Under the pieces are notes generated by a model. That model saw nothing but the letters and a program-made list of their open reading frames with translations. It did no database searches and was not told the origin of the DNA. A DNA stretch of 52,368 nt from positions 1-52,368 of the forward strand of contig PEVN01000148.1 of assembly GCA_002779825.1 (NCBI GenBank), written 5' to 3'. Positions 43,115 to 51,695 of this stretch are shown here, in pieces (positions within the stretch are counted from its first letter, which is position 1; each line of letters starts with the position of its first letter). The position numbers were made by a program, and so were the translations under genes. Origin of the DNA: Armatimonadetes bacterium CG06_land_8_20_14_3_00_66_21. GTDB lineage: Bacteria > Armatimonadota > Abditibacteriia > CG2-30-66-41.

Positions 43115-44089
43115 ATGAATCACGACCTCAACCGACGGCAGTTTCTCGGCAGCACCGCTGCCCTTGGGGCAGGAATGACAGTGTTGGGCGCCGGCGCTGG
43201 TGCCGCCCAAAACGCGCCTGCCAAGTCCAGCGTGCTCAAGGCGACGCGCGGCGAGGCCACCAAGGAGAGGGTGGTCAGTGCACCCGTCATCCGCGAGATG
43301 GTCGACGCAGTAGTGATGAAGCTGTCCGGCAAGTCCACGCCGGCAGGAGCTTGGGCAACGTACGTCAAGCCCGACGACGTCGTCGGCATCAAGATCAACA
43401 CACTGTTCGGCGTCGGGGCATGCACGCATCCGGAGGTGACGGACGCAGTCATCCAGGGCTGCAAAGCCGCGGGAGTGCCAGCCGACAAGATCATCGTGTG
43501 GGATATGCGTGACGGACACTTGCAGAAGAGCGGCTACGAGATCAACCGCGACCGGGGCGTCAAGTGCTACGGCGTGAACGACGAGTGGGAAGCAGAGCCG
43601 GTGGCCATTCACACCTGTCAAGGCCGACTGGCCAAGGTGCTCACCCGCACGTGCACTGCCCTGATCAACGTGCCAGTCCTCAAGAGCCACAGCGGGGCTG
43701 GCATCACCCTGTCGATGAAGAACCACTACGGCAGCTTCGATTGCCCGGGCAAATGCCATGACAACTTCTGCGACCCGTACATCGCGCACCTGAACGAGCT
43801 CGCACCGATCAAGGCGAAGACCCGTCTGATCGTCGCCGACGCGCTGACGCCCGTCGCGGAAGGCGGCCCGCAAGCGCGGGACCAGTTCACCTACGAGCAG
43901 AAGACGATCCTGGCGGCAACGGACACGGTGGCCATCGACTATGTAGCACTGAAGCTGCTCGACGCACAGCGCGCGAAGATGGACCTACCCTCGCTGGAGA
44001 CCACCGGCAAAGCGAAGCATGTGCTGACTGCAGCCGAGATGGGGTTGGGGGTGGCAGACCTGGCGAAGATCGAGGTCGTGGAGGCGTAG
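43115..44089 (+). CDS. Tat-exported DUF362 protein
   Basis: 324 residues from ATG 43115. The twin-arginine signal NRRQFLGSTAALGAGMTVLG (residues 6-25) indicates export in folded form, usually with a cofactor. The rest is DUF362: TYVKPDDVVGIKINTLFG, HPEVTDAVIQGCKAAG, IIVWDMRDGHLQKSGYEI, INVPVLKSHSGAGITLSMKNHYGSFDCP, and DALTPVAEGGPQ with DTVAIDYVALKLLD. Cys residues near GVGACTHPE and CPGKCHDNFCDP could bind metal. DUF362 proteins are of unknown function, often in iron-sulfur and anaerobic contexts. Followed 33 bases later by the FAD oxidoreductase, likely the same transcript. Confidence 0.85.
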   Translation: MNHDLNRRQFLGSTAALGAGMTVLGAGAGAAQNAPAKSSVLKATRGEATKERVVSAPVIREMVDAVVMKLSGKSTPAGAWATYVKPDDVVGIKINTLFGVGACTHPEVTDAVIQGCKAAGVPADKIIVWDMRDGHLQKSGYEINRDRGVKCYGVNDEWEAEPVAIHTCQGRLAKVLTRTCTALINVPVLKSHSGAGITLSMKNHYGSFDCPGKCHDNFCDPYIAHLNELAPIKAKTRLIVADALTPVAEGGPQARDQFTYEQKTILAATDTVAIDYVALKLLDAQRAKMDLPSLETTGKAKHVLTAAEMGLGVADLAKIEVVEA

Positions 44090-44122
44090 CCCGACCACCT
44101 TCTGGAGTGGCAATCGACGACG

Positions 44123-46303
44123 ATGCTCCCAGCCTTTGCCCTGCTCCTGCTTGCGGGAGCGGTCCATGGCGAGAACCCTCCCTCCGGCGACCTCGTGGTG
44201 TACGGCGCCACCCCGGCCGGTGTCATGGCTGCCGTCGCCGCGGCCCGGCAGGGCGATCAAGTCGCTCTGGTCGAGCCGTCCGCGCACGTCGGCGGGGTCG
44301 TCAGCGGCGGGCTTACCGTCAGCGATGTCGGGAAGGTAGAGACCGTCGGTGGCCTGGCGCGGGAGTTCTTCGACCGCGTCCTGAAACACTACACGGACAC
44401 CTACGGCGAGGAGTCGCCGCAGGTCCGGGACTGCCGCAGTGGGACCCATTTCGAGCCGCACGTGGCCGAGGCTGTGTTCGAAGCGCTCCTCGCAGAACAG
44501 CCAGCCATTCATGTGTGGCGGCGGCACCGCCTCAATTCGGTCACGACGGACGGGGCGACGATCACCGGGCTGGTCGCCGATGATCTCGCCACTGACGAGC
44601 GGCGCACATTCGCCGGCAAGGTGTTCGTCGACGCTTCCTACACCGGCGATCTCATGGCCCTTGCGGGCGCCGCCTACCGGGTGGGGCGCGAGAGCCGCGA
44701 GGAGTATGGAGAGTCCCTCGCCGGCATGAACAGCGGCGGCCCGGAGCTGCACGGCCGCGGGGACCACCGCATTCAGGCGTTCAACTACCGCGTCTGTCTC
44801 ACCGACCGTGCCGACAACCGCCTGCCGATCCCCAAGCCGGAGCCATACGATCCCGAGCTGTTCCCGGGGATGCGCAAGGCGATCACGGAAGGCAAGGTGG
44901 CTCGCTTCGACGAGCTGTTCCGCGGCTTGGAGCGATGGCGCGTGCCCAACGACAAGCTCGACGCCAACCTCGCCGACAATCCCGGCGCGAACTACGCATA
45001 CCCGGAGGGAGACTGGGCAGTTCGCGCACGGATAGAGACAGACCAACGAACCTACTCGCTGAGCCTCCTGTACTTCCTCCAGAACGACCCGAGGCTCCCC
45101 GAGCCATTCCGGCGGTCCGCGCTCGAGTGGGGGCTGCCCAAAGACGAGTTCACCGACAACGGCGGCTTCCCCCACCAAGTGTACGTCCGCGAGGCTCGGC
45201 GGCTGATCGGTCGCTACGTCCTCCGCGAGCAAGACGTGACCGAGGAACGGCACAAACCGGATGGCGTCTGCCTGGGCAGCTACGGCATCGACTGCCACTC
45301 CGTGCAACGGCTGATGGGACCGAAGGGATGGACGCTGGAGGGCGGGACTGCGTCTCCCACCACCCCCTACGAGATCCCCTACCGCTGCCTGACACCGCAC
45401 GCGCCAACCAACCTGCTGGTCCCCGTCTGCGTCTCCGCCACGCACGTCGCGTACTGCACCGTTCGCATGGAGCCGGTCTACATGATGCTGGGACACGCGG
45501 CGGGTCTCGCAGCCCATCTGGCCCTGCAGGGCAACGGCAGCGTGCAGGAAGTGGACGTTGAGCAACTGCGCCGTCTGCTTCGAGAACAGGGACAGCTTCT
45601 GGACGCACCCTTCGAGCCGCGCGTTGCCTTCACCTGGGCGCCCCAAGACCCAGTACCCGGTCAGGCCGTAGCTTTCGCGGTCCAGGAACTCGAAGTGAGG
45701 ACGCCGTTGGTCAAGTTCTGGTGGGACTTCGACGGGGACGGCGTCGTGGACAGCCAGGAGCCCGCGCCGACCCACCCGTTCGCGAACCCAAGGCGCTACA
45801 CGGTTACGTTGCTGACGGAAGACCAAGCCGGTGGGAAGTCTGGCTACCGGGTGGAGCAAGTGAGCGTCGGCGGGAGCAGCGACGGCGACGTGACCGTGGA
45901 CGACGCCGACGAAGGCGCCACGCGAACCGCCGGTTGGCAGAAGTCTACTGCCCTCGGCTCCTTCTGCGGGCGGACCTACTACCACGACGAGAACAGCGGC
46001 AAGGGCCAGCTCGCCGCTCGGTTCCGGCCCAACCTGCCGCGGGCCGGAAGGTACCTGGTGTGCGTCGCCTACACCCCCAACCCGAACCGCGCGTCGAACG
46101 TCCCGATCACCATTTGTCACGCAGGTGAGGAGAGCACAATCAGCCTCGACCAACGGACCGGCCCCACGGTCTTCCCCTTCTTCCCGGTGGGCGAATACGC
46201 CTGCGACGCCGGCACCGACAACTACGTCCTGATCAGCAACACCGAGACCGACGGCTACGTGGTGGTCGACGCTGTGCGCTGGGTGTGGGTAGGGGCGAAG
46301 TAA
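44123..46303 (+). CDS. Secreted FAD oxidoreductase with PKD-like and CBM tail
   Basis: 726 residues, signal peptide 1-17 (LPAFALLLLAGAVHG). FAD core (about 22-490): LVVYGATPAGVMAAVAAARQGDQVALVEP, GGVVSGGLTVSDVG, FVDASYTGDLMALAGAAYRVG, DEFTDNGGFPHQVYVREARRLIG, YEIPYRCLTPHAPTNLLVPVCVS. Then a PKD-like beta domain (about 498-605, FWWDFDGDGVVDSQEPAPTHPF) and a golvesin-like carbohydrate-binding domain to the end (DDADEGATRTAGWQKST to VVVDAVRWVWVG). The core is clearly paralogous to the gene at 28001, but this one lacks the N-terminal lectin-like and the C-terminal SLH-like parts. Oxidation of sugar or polymer ends is a guess. 33 bases after the DUF362 gene. Confidence 0.85.
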   Translation: MLPAFALLLLAGAVHGENPPSGDLVVYGATPAGVMAAVAAARQGDQVALVEPSAHVGGVVSGGLTVSDVGKVETVGGLAREFFDRVLKHYTDTYGEESPQVRDCRSGTHFEPHVAEAVFEALLAEQPAIHVWRRHRLNSVTTDGATITGLVADDLATDERRTFAGKVFVDASYTGDLMALAGAAYRVGRESREEYGESLAGMNSGGPELHGRGDHRIQAFNYRVCLTDRADNRLPIPKPEPYDPELFPGMRKAITEGKVARFDELFRGLERWRVPNDKLDANLADNPGANYAYPEGDWAVRARIETDQRTYSLSLLYFLQNDPRLPEPFRRSALEWGLPKDEFTDNGGFPHQVYVREARRLIGRYVLREQDVTEERHKPDGVCLGSYGIDCHSVQRLMGPKGWTLEGGTASPTTPYEIPYRCLTPHAPTNLLVPVCVSATHVAYCTVRMEPVYMMLGHAAGLAAHLALQGNGSVQEVDVEQLRRLLREQGQLLDAPFEPRVAFTWAPQDPVPGQAVAFAVQELEVRTPLVKFWWDFDGDGVVDSQEPAPTHPFANPRRYTVTLLTEDQAGGKSGYRVEQVSVGGSSDGDVTVDDADEGATRTAGWQKSTALGSFCGRTYYHDENSGKGQLAARFRPNLPRAGRYLVCVAYTPNPNRASNVPITICHAGEESTISLDQRTGPTVFPFFPVGEYACDAGTDNYVLISNTETDGYVVVDAVRWVWVGAK

Positions 46304-46347
46304 GCGGGCAGCAGCGCGCGACGCTCAATCCGGCAGGGACGGCGGCC

Positions 46348-46743
46348 CTACTTCGACTCCCCCTTTTTCACCGTCTCCACCTCAATACGCACGCCCTTCT
46401 TCGTGTGGGCCTTGAGCAGCACCTGGAGGTCGCGCATGATAACGACCGTGGCCTCTCCTTTGCCGAATTCCTTGCGCCGCGCGTCGCTCAGCCGCAACAC
46501 CCAGTCACGAGCCACCGCCTCCATGGCGGCTGCACCAGCAGTGGGCTGCACCTCGATGTACAGCGTGTCACCTGTGCAGCGAAGCGAGACTATGTTGGTG
46601 TAGGTGGCCCGGTGGGCAGCTTGGAAGGCTCGGATGAACGCGCCTTCCTTCTGACCTCCGCTCTGGACCCACCACCCGGAGGCGATCGCCAAGGCGAACA
46701 GGCCTACGAGCGCCCACGCTGCGGCTTTCCCGGCGTGATTCAT
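46348..46743 (-). CDS. Small one-TM protein of unknown function
   Basis: 131 residues from ATG 46743, with GGAGG eight bases upstream. One N-terminal membrane segment (AWALVGLFALAIASGWWVQ, about 8-28) anchors a small domain outside. The body has VSLRCTGDTLYIEVQP, a helix with AVARDWVLRLSDARRKEFGKGEATVVIMRD, and a basic end. It aligns loosely with the next gene, and both have a Cys near residue 55-60. The ORF start at 46824 overlaps the neighbour and is rejected. Not recognised as a known family. Reads just before the PilB-type gene; a role in a pilus or envelope system is a guess from place only. Confidence 0.65.
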   Translation of the reverse strand: MNHAGKAAAWALVGLFALAIASGWWVQSGGQKEGAFIRAFQAAHRATYTNIVSLRCTGDTLYIEVQPTAGAAAMEAVARDWVLRLSDARRKEFGKGEATVVIMRDLQVLLKAHTKKGVRIEVETVKKGESK

Positions 46744-46790
46744 TGGGTTCCTCCAATCCGTCCGTGCAGAACTGGGCGCTCTCAGGCCAC

Positions 46791-47180
46791 CTACTTCGGC
46801 GGTCCTTCGGCCACCAAGCTGCATATTCCGTCGCGCCCATAGGCATGCCAGATGGGCTTGCCCTCGTACGCGAGAATGACCGTGACGGTCTGGCTCCCCA
46901 GGTTCTCCTGCCTAAACTTGCTGAAGCTCATTGCCAATGAGCGCGCGGCTGACCTCTCGTTCGCCACCTCCTGCCGCTGGATCACCCGGGCCGCCAGCGT
47001 CTCTTCGCTGCACTCGATGGACTCGATATAGTCCGTGCCGATCTGCGCAGTGAAGTGCTTCATAGCGTCCGCCACGAACTCGTCCTTCCTATCCTCCCCA
47101 ACCTGAAGGTGCCAACTGAACCAGCCGGCCAGCACGAATAAGAAGGCAAGGACCCAGGGCGCATACCGATTGAGTTTCAC
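46791..47180 (-). CDS. Small one-TM protein, paralog of next gene
   Basis: 129 residues. Membrane segment 8-22 (PWVLAFLFVLAGWFS), then a compact domain: DYIESIECSEETLAARVI, a helix SAARSLAMSFSKFRQENLGSQTVTVILAYEG, and a short tail with HAYGRDGICS. The block S-[IL]-x-C-[ST]-x-[ED]-T-L and the helix-strand that follows match the gene at 46348, which suggests a duplication. Start ATG 47180. Unknown function. Both genes lie on the minus strand about 150 bases after the ATPase gene. Confidence 0.65.
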   Translation of the reverse strand: MKLNRYAPWVLAFLFVLAGWFSWHLQVGEDRKDEFVADAMKHFTAQIGTDYIESIECSEETLAARVIQRQEVANERSAARSLAMSFSKFRQENLGSQTVTVILAYEGKPIWHAYGRDGICSLVAEGPPK

Positions 47181-47334
47181 TACTTAGGGCCTCAACTTGG
47201 TGCTCGCTGCCTGGTTGCAGCCCCGCAGACTGTCCGCTCACTGGGGCACGCCTCAGGCAGCAGTAGCGTAGAGTTTACCGCACAAAGCGCGGCACTGTGG
47301 AGGGGCCGTCGCCGAATCGTCCCTCGCGAGTCGC

Positions 47335-49107
47335 TCACCCCGGCGCGGGGGCGGCAAGCGGAGCAACCACCGGCGGGGCCGTTTCGGCTTCGGCCGCGTC
47401 AGCCTCTTCGTCCAAGAACTCGAAGAGAACACGCGACAGCTCGTCGGGAGTGGTCAGTCCTTTGGCAATCTTCACCAGCCCGTCATCCCGCAGCGTCCGC
47501 ATCCTGTGCGTGACGGCCAGCCGGCGGATCTCCATCGTCGTGGCACCCGCAAAGATCGCCTTCCGGATCGGCTCGCTCATCACCAGCACTTCGTAGATGC
47601 CGAGCCGTCCCGCGAACCCCGTGTGCCCGCAATTGTTGCAGCCGACGCCGTGGTAGAACTTGATCTTGGCGGCGTCCGTGGGAGTCAGGCCGATGCGGTC
47701 CAAGTCGAGCGAAGAGGGTTCGTACGGCTCTCGGCAATGCTTGCAGATCGTCCGCACGAGGCGTTGCGCAAGGATTGCGATCACCGACGCCGCGATCAGG
47801 TAGGGCTCAACCTGCATGTCCACCAACCGCACCGGGGCGCTGCTGGCGTCGTTCGTATGGAGCGTGCTCAGCACCAGGTGTCCGGTCAGCGCGGCCCGGA
47901 ACGCCATCTCGGCCGTATCGCGGTCGCGGATCTCGCCGACCAGGATGACATCCGGGTCCTGCCGCAGGATGGCGCGGAGCTGGGTGGCAAAGTCGAGGCC
48001 GATGTCGTAGTGGACCTGGGTCTGGTTGATCCCCTCCAACTGGTACTCGACGGGATCTTCGACCGTTACCACGTTCTTCGTCTCCGACTTGCAGCGGTTC
48101 AGGGCAGCGTACAGGGTGGTGCTCTTCCCGCTACCCGTCGGCCCGGTGACAAGGATCATCCCCTGCGGCCGCATCACCAGTTCCTCGAACAGCTTGCCGA
48201 TCTCCGGCAGAAACCCCAGGTCGCTCAACTCGGCCTTGAGTGCCGACTTGTCCAGCAACCGCAGCACGATCTTCTCGCCGTGGTAGCAGGGGAGCGAAGA
48301 CGTGCGGAAGTCGATCTGGCGCCCCTGGAGCGTCAGCCGGAACCTGCCGTCTTGCGGCATCCGCATCTCGGCGATATCCAGACCGGCCAAGATCTTGAGG
48401 CGCGAGAGGATGGGCGCCTGCATCGGCTTGTCGAGTTTGCGCGGCGGCCGCAGCACGCCATCCACCCGATAGCGCAGGTAGAGCCCATCGCCTCTCGGCT
48501 CTACATGCACGTCGCTCGCGCCCTGCTTGACGGCTTCCTCGAGGATCGCGTTGACAATGCGGACCGTCGGGGCCTGGTCCACCAGCTCCTGCACGTCCTC
48601 GACGTTGTCGATCCCCGCTGAACCGACGGTAGCCGACGCCGCGTCGGCAGCGCGACTCATCGCTGCGGAGGTGTAGCAGCGGTTGACCACCTCCATGATC
48701 TGCTGGATGGTGGCCGCTACTGCCTCCACGCGCTTCCCGGTGACGCGGGAGATCTCATCTTGCGCCGGAAGGTCCGTCGCATTGGCCATCGCCACCCGCA
48801 ACGTGCCCCCCTGCACGCCCAGGGGGATGAACTGCAGCTTCACGCAGGTCTCCCGATCCACCAGCATGAGCGCTTCGGTGTCGATCTTGATGTGGGCGAG
48901 ATCAACAGCAGTGCCCTTGCCCGCCGGCTCCGCCGGCGCGTACTCGGCCAACTGCTCCTTGGTGATCAGTCCCATCGCAACGAGCACATCCCCGAGGCTC
49001 TTGCCCGCCCCCCGCTGCTGAGCCGCCTCCTGTACCTGTCCGAGGGTCACCAGCCCCTCCTGCATCAGGGCTTTTGCGAGTTCTTGATCGCTCACGGAGA
49101 GCACCAC
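47335..49107 (-). CDS. PilB/GspE-type secretion or pilus ATPase
   Basis: 590 residues. N-terminal MshEN domain (ELAKALMQEGLVTLGQVQEAAQQRG, KSLGDVLVAMGLITKEQL), then the ATPase core: VRIVNAILEEAVKQGASDVHVEPRGDGLYLRYRVDG, Walker A TGPTGSGKSTT near 318-328, Asp box VVTVEDPVEYQLEGINQTQV, Walker B DVILVGEIRDRDTAEMAFRAALTGHLVLSTLHTND, and the zinc site CKHCREPY ... GVGCNNCGHTGFAGRLGIYEVL. Drives assembly of type IV pili or a type II system. No pilin, PilC or GspF gene is in the window. The last 30 residues are Ala/Pro/Glu-rich. Start at GTG 49107; a promoter lies just upstream, leaving a leader of about 20 bases. Confidence 0.93.
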   Translation of the reverse strand: MVLSVSDQELAKALMQEGLVTLGQVQEAAQQRGAGKSLGDVLVAMGLITKEQLAEYAPAEPAGKGTAVDLAHIKIDTEALMLVDRETCVKLQFIPLGVQGGTLRVAMANATDLPAQDEISRVTGKRVEAVAATIQQIMEVVNRCYTSAAMSRAADAASATVGSAGIDNVEDVQELVDQAPTVRIVNAILEEAVKQGASDVHVEPRGDGLYLRYRVDGVLRPPRKLDKPMQAPILSRLKILAGLDIAEMRMPQDGRFRLTLQGRQIDFRTSSLPCYHGEKIVLRLLDKSALKAELSDLGFLPEIGKLFEELVMRPQGMILVTGPTGSGKSTTLYAALNRCKSETKNVVTVEDPVEYQLEGINQTQVHYDIGLDFATQLRAILRQDPDVILVGEIRDRDTAEMAFRAALTGHLVLSTLHTNDASSAPVRLVDMQVEPYLIAASVIAILAQRLVRTICKHCREPYEPSSLDLDRIGLTPTDAAKIKFYHGVGCNNCGHTGFAGRLGIYEVLVMSEPIRKAIFAGATTMEIRRLAVTHRMRTLRDDGLVKIAKGLTTPDELSRVLFEFLDEEADAAEAETAPPVVAPLAAPAPG

Positions 49108-49436
49108 CTTCCCACACGGATGGCGCTATTATAGCCGGGAGAGGCAAGGGAACCAACCGGACGCAACGGCAGCTTGCCTCGCAACGGCCGCCACCTTCCT
49201 GACAGCCGTCGTCCCGGCTTCTCCCGACGCCACTCATGAACTTGGCTGTCTGGCGGCCCGACGGGGCTGTACGCGTCGCCCTGAGGGTCGGACAGACGCG
49301 ACGCAGGAGCGACTGTCCGAGGGACTGGAGCGCGTCGAAGGGCCGCCGGTGCGCCGGGGTCTCGACCCCCTCGGCTTCGGAGTCCTGCGAACTCCACGCC
49401 GCGGTCGCCCAACCTGACGCAGGCTGACAGGGCGCC
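49108..49436. other. Intergenic region between pilB and activator gene
   Basis: About 330 bases. The promoter for pilB is at 49128-49156. A small dyad TCGGACAG/CTGTCCGA (49288-49295, 49313-49320) is present. No frame has protein-like composition; the ORFs that cross it are Arg/Ser-rich shadows. Confidence 0.55.
49128..49156 (-). promoter_or_regulatory. Candidate promoter for pilB
   Basis: Minus strand TTGGTT (49156-49151), 17-base spacer, TATAAT (49133-49128) preceded by GGC, 21 bases before the GTG at 49107. Same GGCTATAAT block as two other promoters here. Confidence 0.5.
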
Positions 49437-50189
49437 TCAGCCCTTCGCCAACAGGGCGGCCCCCAAGGCAACCGCAAACCGGGGCTCGTCGGGGACGATC
49501 ACGGCCGTGTCGAGACTGGCTTGGAGCAACCTCACCAGGCAGCCGTTGGTAGCGACTCCGCCGGCGAAGACGACCGGCGGCACGAGGGAGACGCGCTTGA
49601 GCATGGCCGTGGCGCGTTTCGCGACGGCGTGGTGGATGCCGGCAGCCACTGCGGGGCGGTTGGCGCCTCGGGCGATGAGGCCGACGACTTCGGACTCCGC
49701 GAACACGGCGCAGGTGCTGTTGACCGTGACGGGCTCGGCCGCGGTCAGTGCTTCGCGCCACAGGTCGTCATAGCGGCAGTGGAGGGCAGTGGCCATGACT
49801 TCCAGGAAGCGGCCCGTGCCGGCGGCGCAGCGGTCGTTCATCTCGAACCGCAGGACCTGCCCCTGGTCGCCGAGGGCTACGGTCTTCATGTCCTGTCCGC
49901 CGATGTCCAGCAGTGTCCGGCAACCGGGGACCAGCGCCGACGCGCCTCGCGCCAATGCCTTGATCTCGGTGACGACCTGACAGTCGTAATGCTCGGCGAA
50001 CAGGTGTCGGCCGTAGCCCGTCGCCACCAGAGCCTCCGGGTGCCGCCCCTCCAACAGAGCGGCGCACACGGACAGCGGGTCGTGGGACGTGTCGCGGGCC
50101 TCCCGGACGACCGGCTCGCCGGTTCCCAAGACGACGAGCTTGGTCGTGCGGGAGCCGATGTCAATGCCGGCGGCGCGATTGGGACTCAG
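49437..50189 (-). CDS. ATPase activator of the double-cubane protein (HgdC/YjiL-type)
   Basis: 250 residues of the BadF/BadG/HgdC ATPase family. It binds ATP, holds a [4Fe-4S] cluster between two subunits and injects low-potential electrons into its partner. Seen: AGIDIGSRTTKLVVLG (phosphate-binding start), LVATGYGRHLF, ALARGASALVPGCRTLLDIGGQDMKTV, MNDRCAAGTGRFLE and VNSTCAVFAESEVVGLIA (the two cluster Cys), VVFAGGVATNGCLV. Ordinary calling starts at TTG 50129 and drops the first phosphate motif. Upstream there is no ATG/GTG/TTG; a CTG at 50189-50187 overlaps the partner stop as CTGA, with GGAG eight bases before it, and gives the normal length. The CTG start is a proposal. Confidence 0.85.
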   Translation of the reverse strand: MSPNRAAGIDIGSRTTKLVVLGTGEPVVREARDTSHDPLSVCAALLEGRHPEALVATGYGRHLFAEHYDCQVVTEIKALARGASALVPGCRTLLDIGGQDMKTVALGDQGQVLRFEMNDRCAAGTGRFLEVMATALHCRYDDLWREALTAAEPVTVNSTCAVFAESEVVGLIARGANRPAVAAGIHHAVAKRATAMLKRVSLVPPVVFAGGVATNGCLVRLLQASLDTAVIVPDEPRFAVALGAALLAKG

Positions 50190-51460
50190 GAGAGTTGCTC
50201 CACGAACGCCTCGACCCGCGTCTTGAGCTGCCCCGTGTCCTCGGCGCCGTAGTCAGTCTCCAGGCGGAGCAGGGGCAAGCCCTCGGCGTCCAGGCGTTTC
50301 TGCACATTGCGGGCTTCGATGGTGTACGGTCCGCAGAACTGCAACGCGTAGTGGATAATGCCGTCGACCTTGGCAGCTCGGGCAGTCTCGACGATATGGT
50401 CGAGGCGCCCTTCGTTGGGCGTGAACACGGCGCAGTTGATCGACATGTACCGGTCGGTCAACCGGTCGACCAGGTCGGCCACCGTCCCGCCCTCCTCGAC
50501 GACCAGGTCGCGCGTGTTGCGCTCGCCCACGCACGATTCCTCGGCGACGATCACGGCGCCCGCCTCCTCGACGACCACGGGCAGCTTCCAGTTGGGCACT
50601 GCCATGGGGCACCCGGCGATCATCAGCTTGACTGGGTTGCCGCTGGCGACCTCCACCCCGTCCTTGCCCCGCTGCTCCAACTCGTCGCACAGCGCATTGA
50701 CGCTGCCGGTGAAGCGTGCCGGGTCGTCGTAGAAGGCGATCTGGTTGATCAGCAGGGCGTCGCGACCGGAGATGACCGTGGGGTACTGGTAGCGGAGCCT
50801 GGTGAGGCGTTGGAGCGCGCGGCGTCGGTCGTTGACGGTCGTGATGGCGGCGCGCAGCCTGTCGGCGGTGATCTCCACGCCGGTGAGCTGCTCCACCCTC
50901 TCCTTGAAGCGCACGATCTCCGCCCGCCAGAGCACGCGGTCGGCGGCGCCCTTCCTCTGCGGGATCTCCATCACGTAGAGATCCTTCAGCTCGGCGAAGA
51001 TCTCGTAGGCTTTCTTCTTGCCGTCGCACGTGGTCTCGCCGACCACCAAGTCGCACGCGTTGGTGTAGGGGCACACCCCGGCCAGCTTGAAGCCGAAGAA
51101 GGAGCGAATAAGCGCGCAGGTGTTGCGAGGCAGGTACTCATCGGCCAGTTCGGGGGCAATCTCGGCGCCTGCGCACAGGCCGACGCAGATAGCGTTGGCG
51201 GCCAGGATCAACTCCTCGGGGGCGTAGACGCAGAAGGTGCCGATGACTTTGCGCCCGTGTGCCTGCGCGTCCAACAGCTCCTTGACCCGCAGCCCATGCA
51301 CTTCCCGCATGACGAAGTCGAAGTAGCCCATGCCCTCCGGGCGGTTCTGCTGCTTGAGGAACACCTCCCGGTACTGCTTGCCCAAGACCTCCAGCAGCCC
51401 GTCGTGCGCCTCCAGGTTCAGCCCCAGCGATTCCCACATCTGAATGTAGTCTTTGGACAT
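50186..51460 (-). CDS. 2-Hydroxyacyl-CoA dehydratase family, double-cubane type
   Basis: 424 residues from ATG 51460. HgdB/BcrC family iron-sulfur protein: GTFCVYAPEELILAANAICVGL, CALIRSFFGFKLAGVCPYTNACDLVVGETTCDGKKKAYE (several cluster Cys), LMIAGCPMAVPNWKLP, and the end GIIHYALQFCGPYTIEA. True 2-hydroxyacyl-CoA dehydratases need two such subunits; here there is one plus one activator, as in the double-cubane-cluster reductases (C. hydrogenoformans type, E. coli YjiM/YjiL). So a homodimer holding an [8Fe-9S] cluster and carrying out a demanding ATP-driven reduction is inferred. The natural substrate is unknown. Implies at least occasional anaerobic life. Start from 51595 rejected: the extra 45 residues are not family-like. 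Confidence 0.88.
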   Translation of the reverse strand: MSKDYIQMWESLGLNLEAHDGLLEVLGKQYREVFLKQQNRPEGMGYFDFVMREVHGLRVKELLDAQAHGRKVIGTFCVYAPEELILAANAICVGLCAGAEIAPELADEYLPRNTCALIRSFFGFKLAGVCPYTNACDLVVGETTCDGKKKAYEIFAELKDLYVMEIPQRKGAADRVLWRAEIVRFKERVEQLTGVEITADRLRAAITTVNDRRRALQRLTRLRYQYPTVISGRDALLINQIAFYDDPARFTGSVNALCDELEQRGKDGVEVASGNPVKLMIAGCPMAVPNWKLPVVVEEAGAVIVAEESCVGERNTRDLVVEEGGTVADLVDRLTDRYMSINCAVFTPNEGRLDHIVETARAAKVDGIIHYALQFCGPYTIEARNVQKRLDAEGLPLLRLETDYGAEDTGQLKTRVEAFVEQLS

Positions 51461-51695
51461 GTTCGAACACCTCTCCGTGTTTGGCGGTAGTTGCAGCCCG
51501 CCCCACGGAGAGCGCGTTCTCAGACGCCGATCGACCTCCCGGGGAGCAAGCCACGACAACACCGGAACCAAACTGGTCCCGCCGTGCGCTGTCAAGTTCT
51601 GTGGAACGTGAGCATCATGCTCCCCTTTCTGATGGAGTTCCTCCGAGCAGGCGCATTTTGGCGGATTGGGTAGGGAAAGTCAAGTGAGTGCCGCA
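51461..51695. other. Leader region of the double-cubane genes
   Basis: 235 bases without a gene. It contains the odd palindrome GAGCATCATGCTC (51610-51622), which could be an operator, and a TTGACA on the minus strand (51595-51590) with a poor -10. Nothing firmer. Confidence 0.3.

Noticed and set aside
43985-46153. 722-codon minus-strand ORF
   Set aside because: Antisense of the second FAD oxidoreductase, which has clear signal peptide and FAD motifs.
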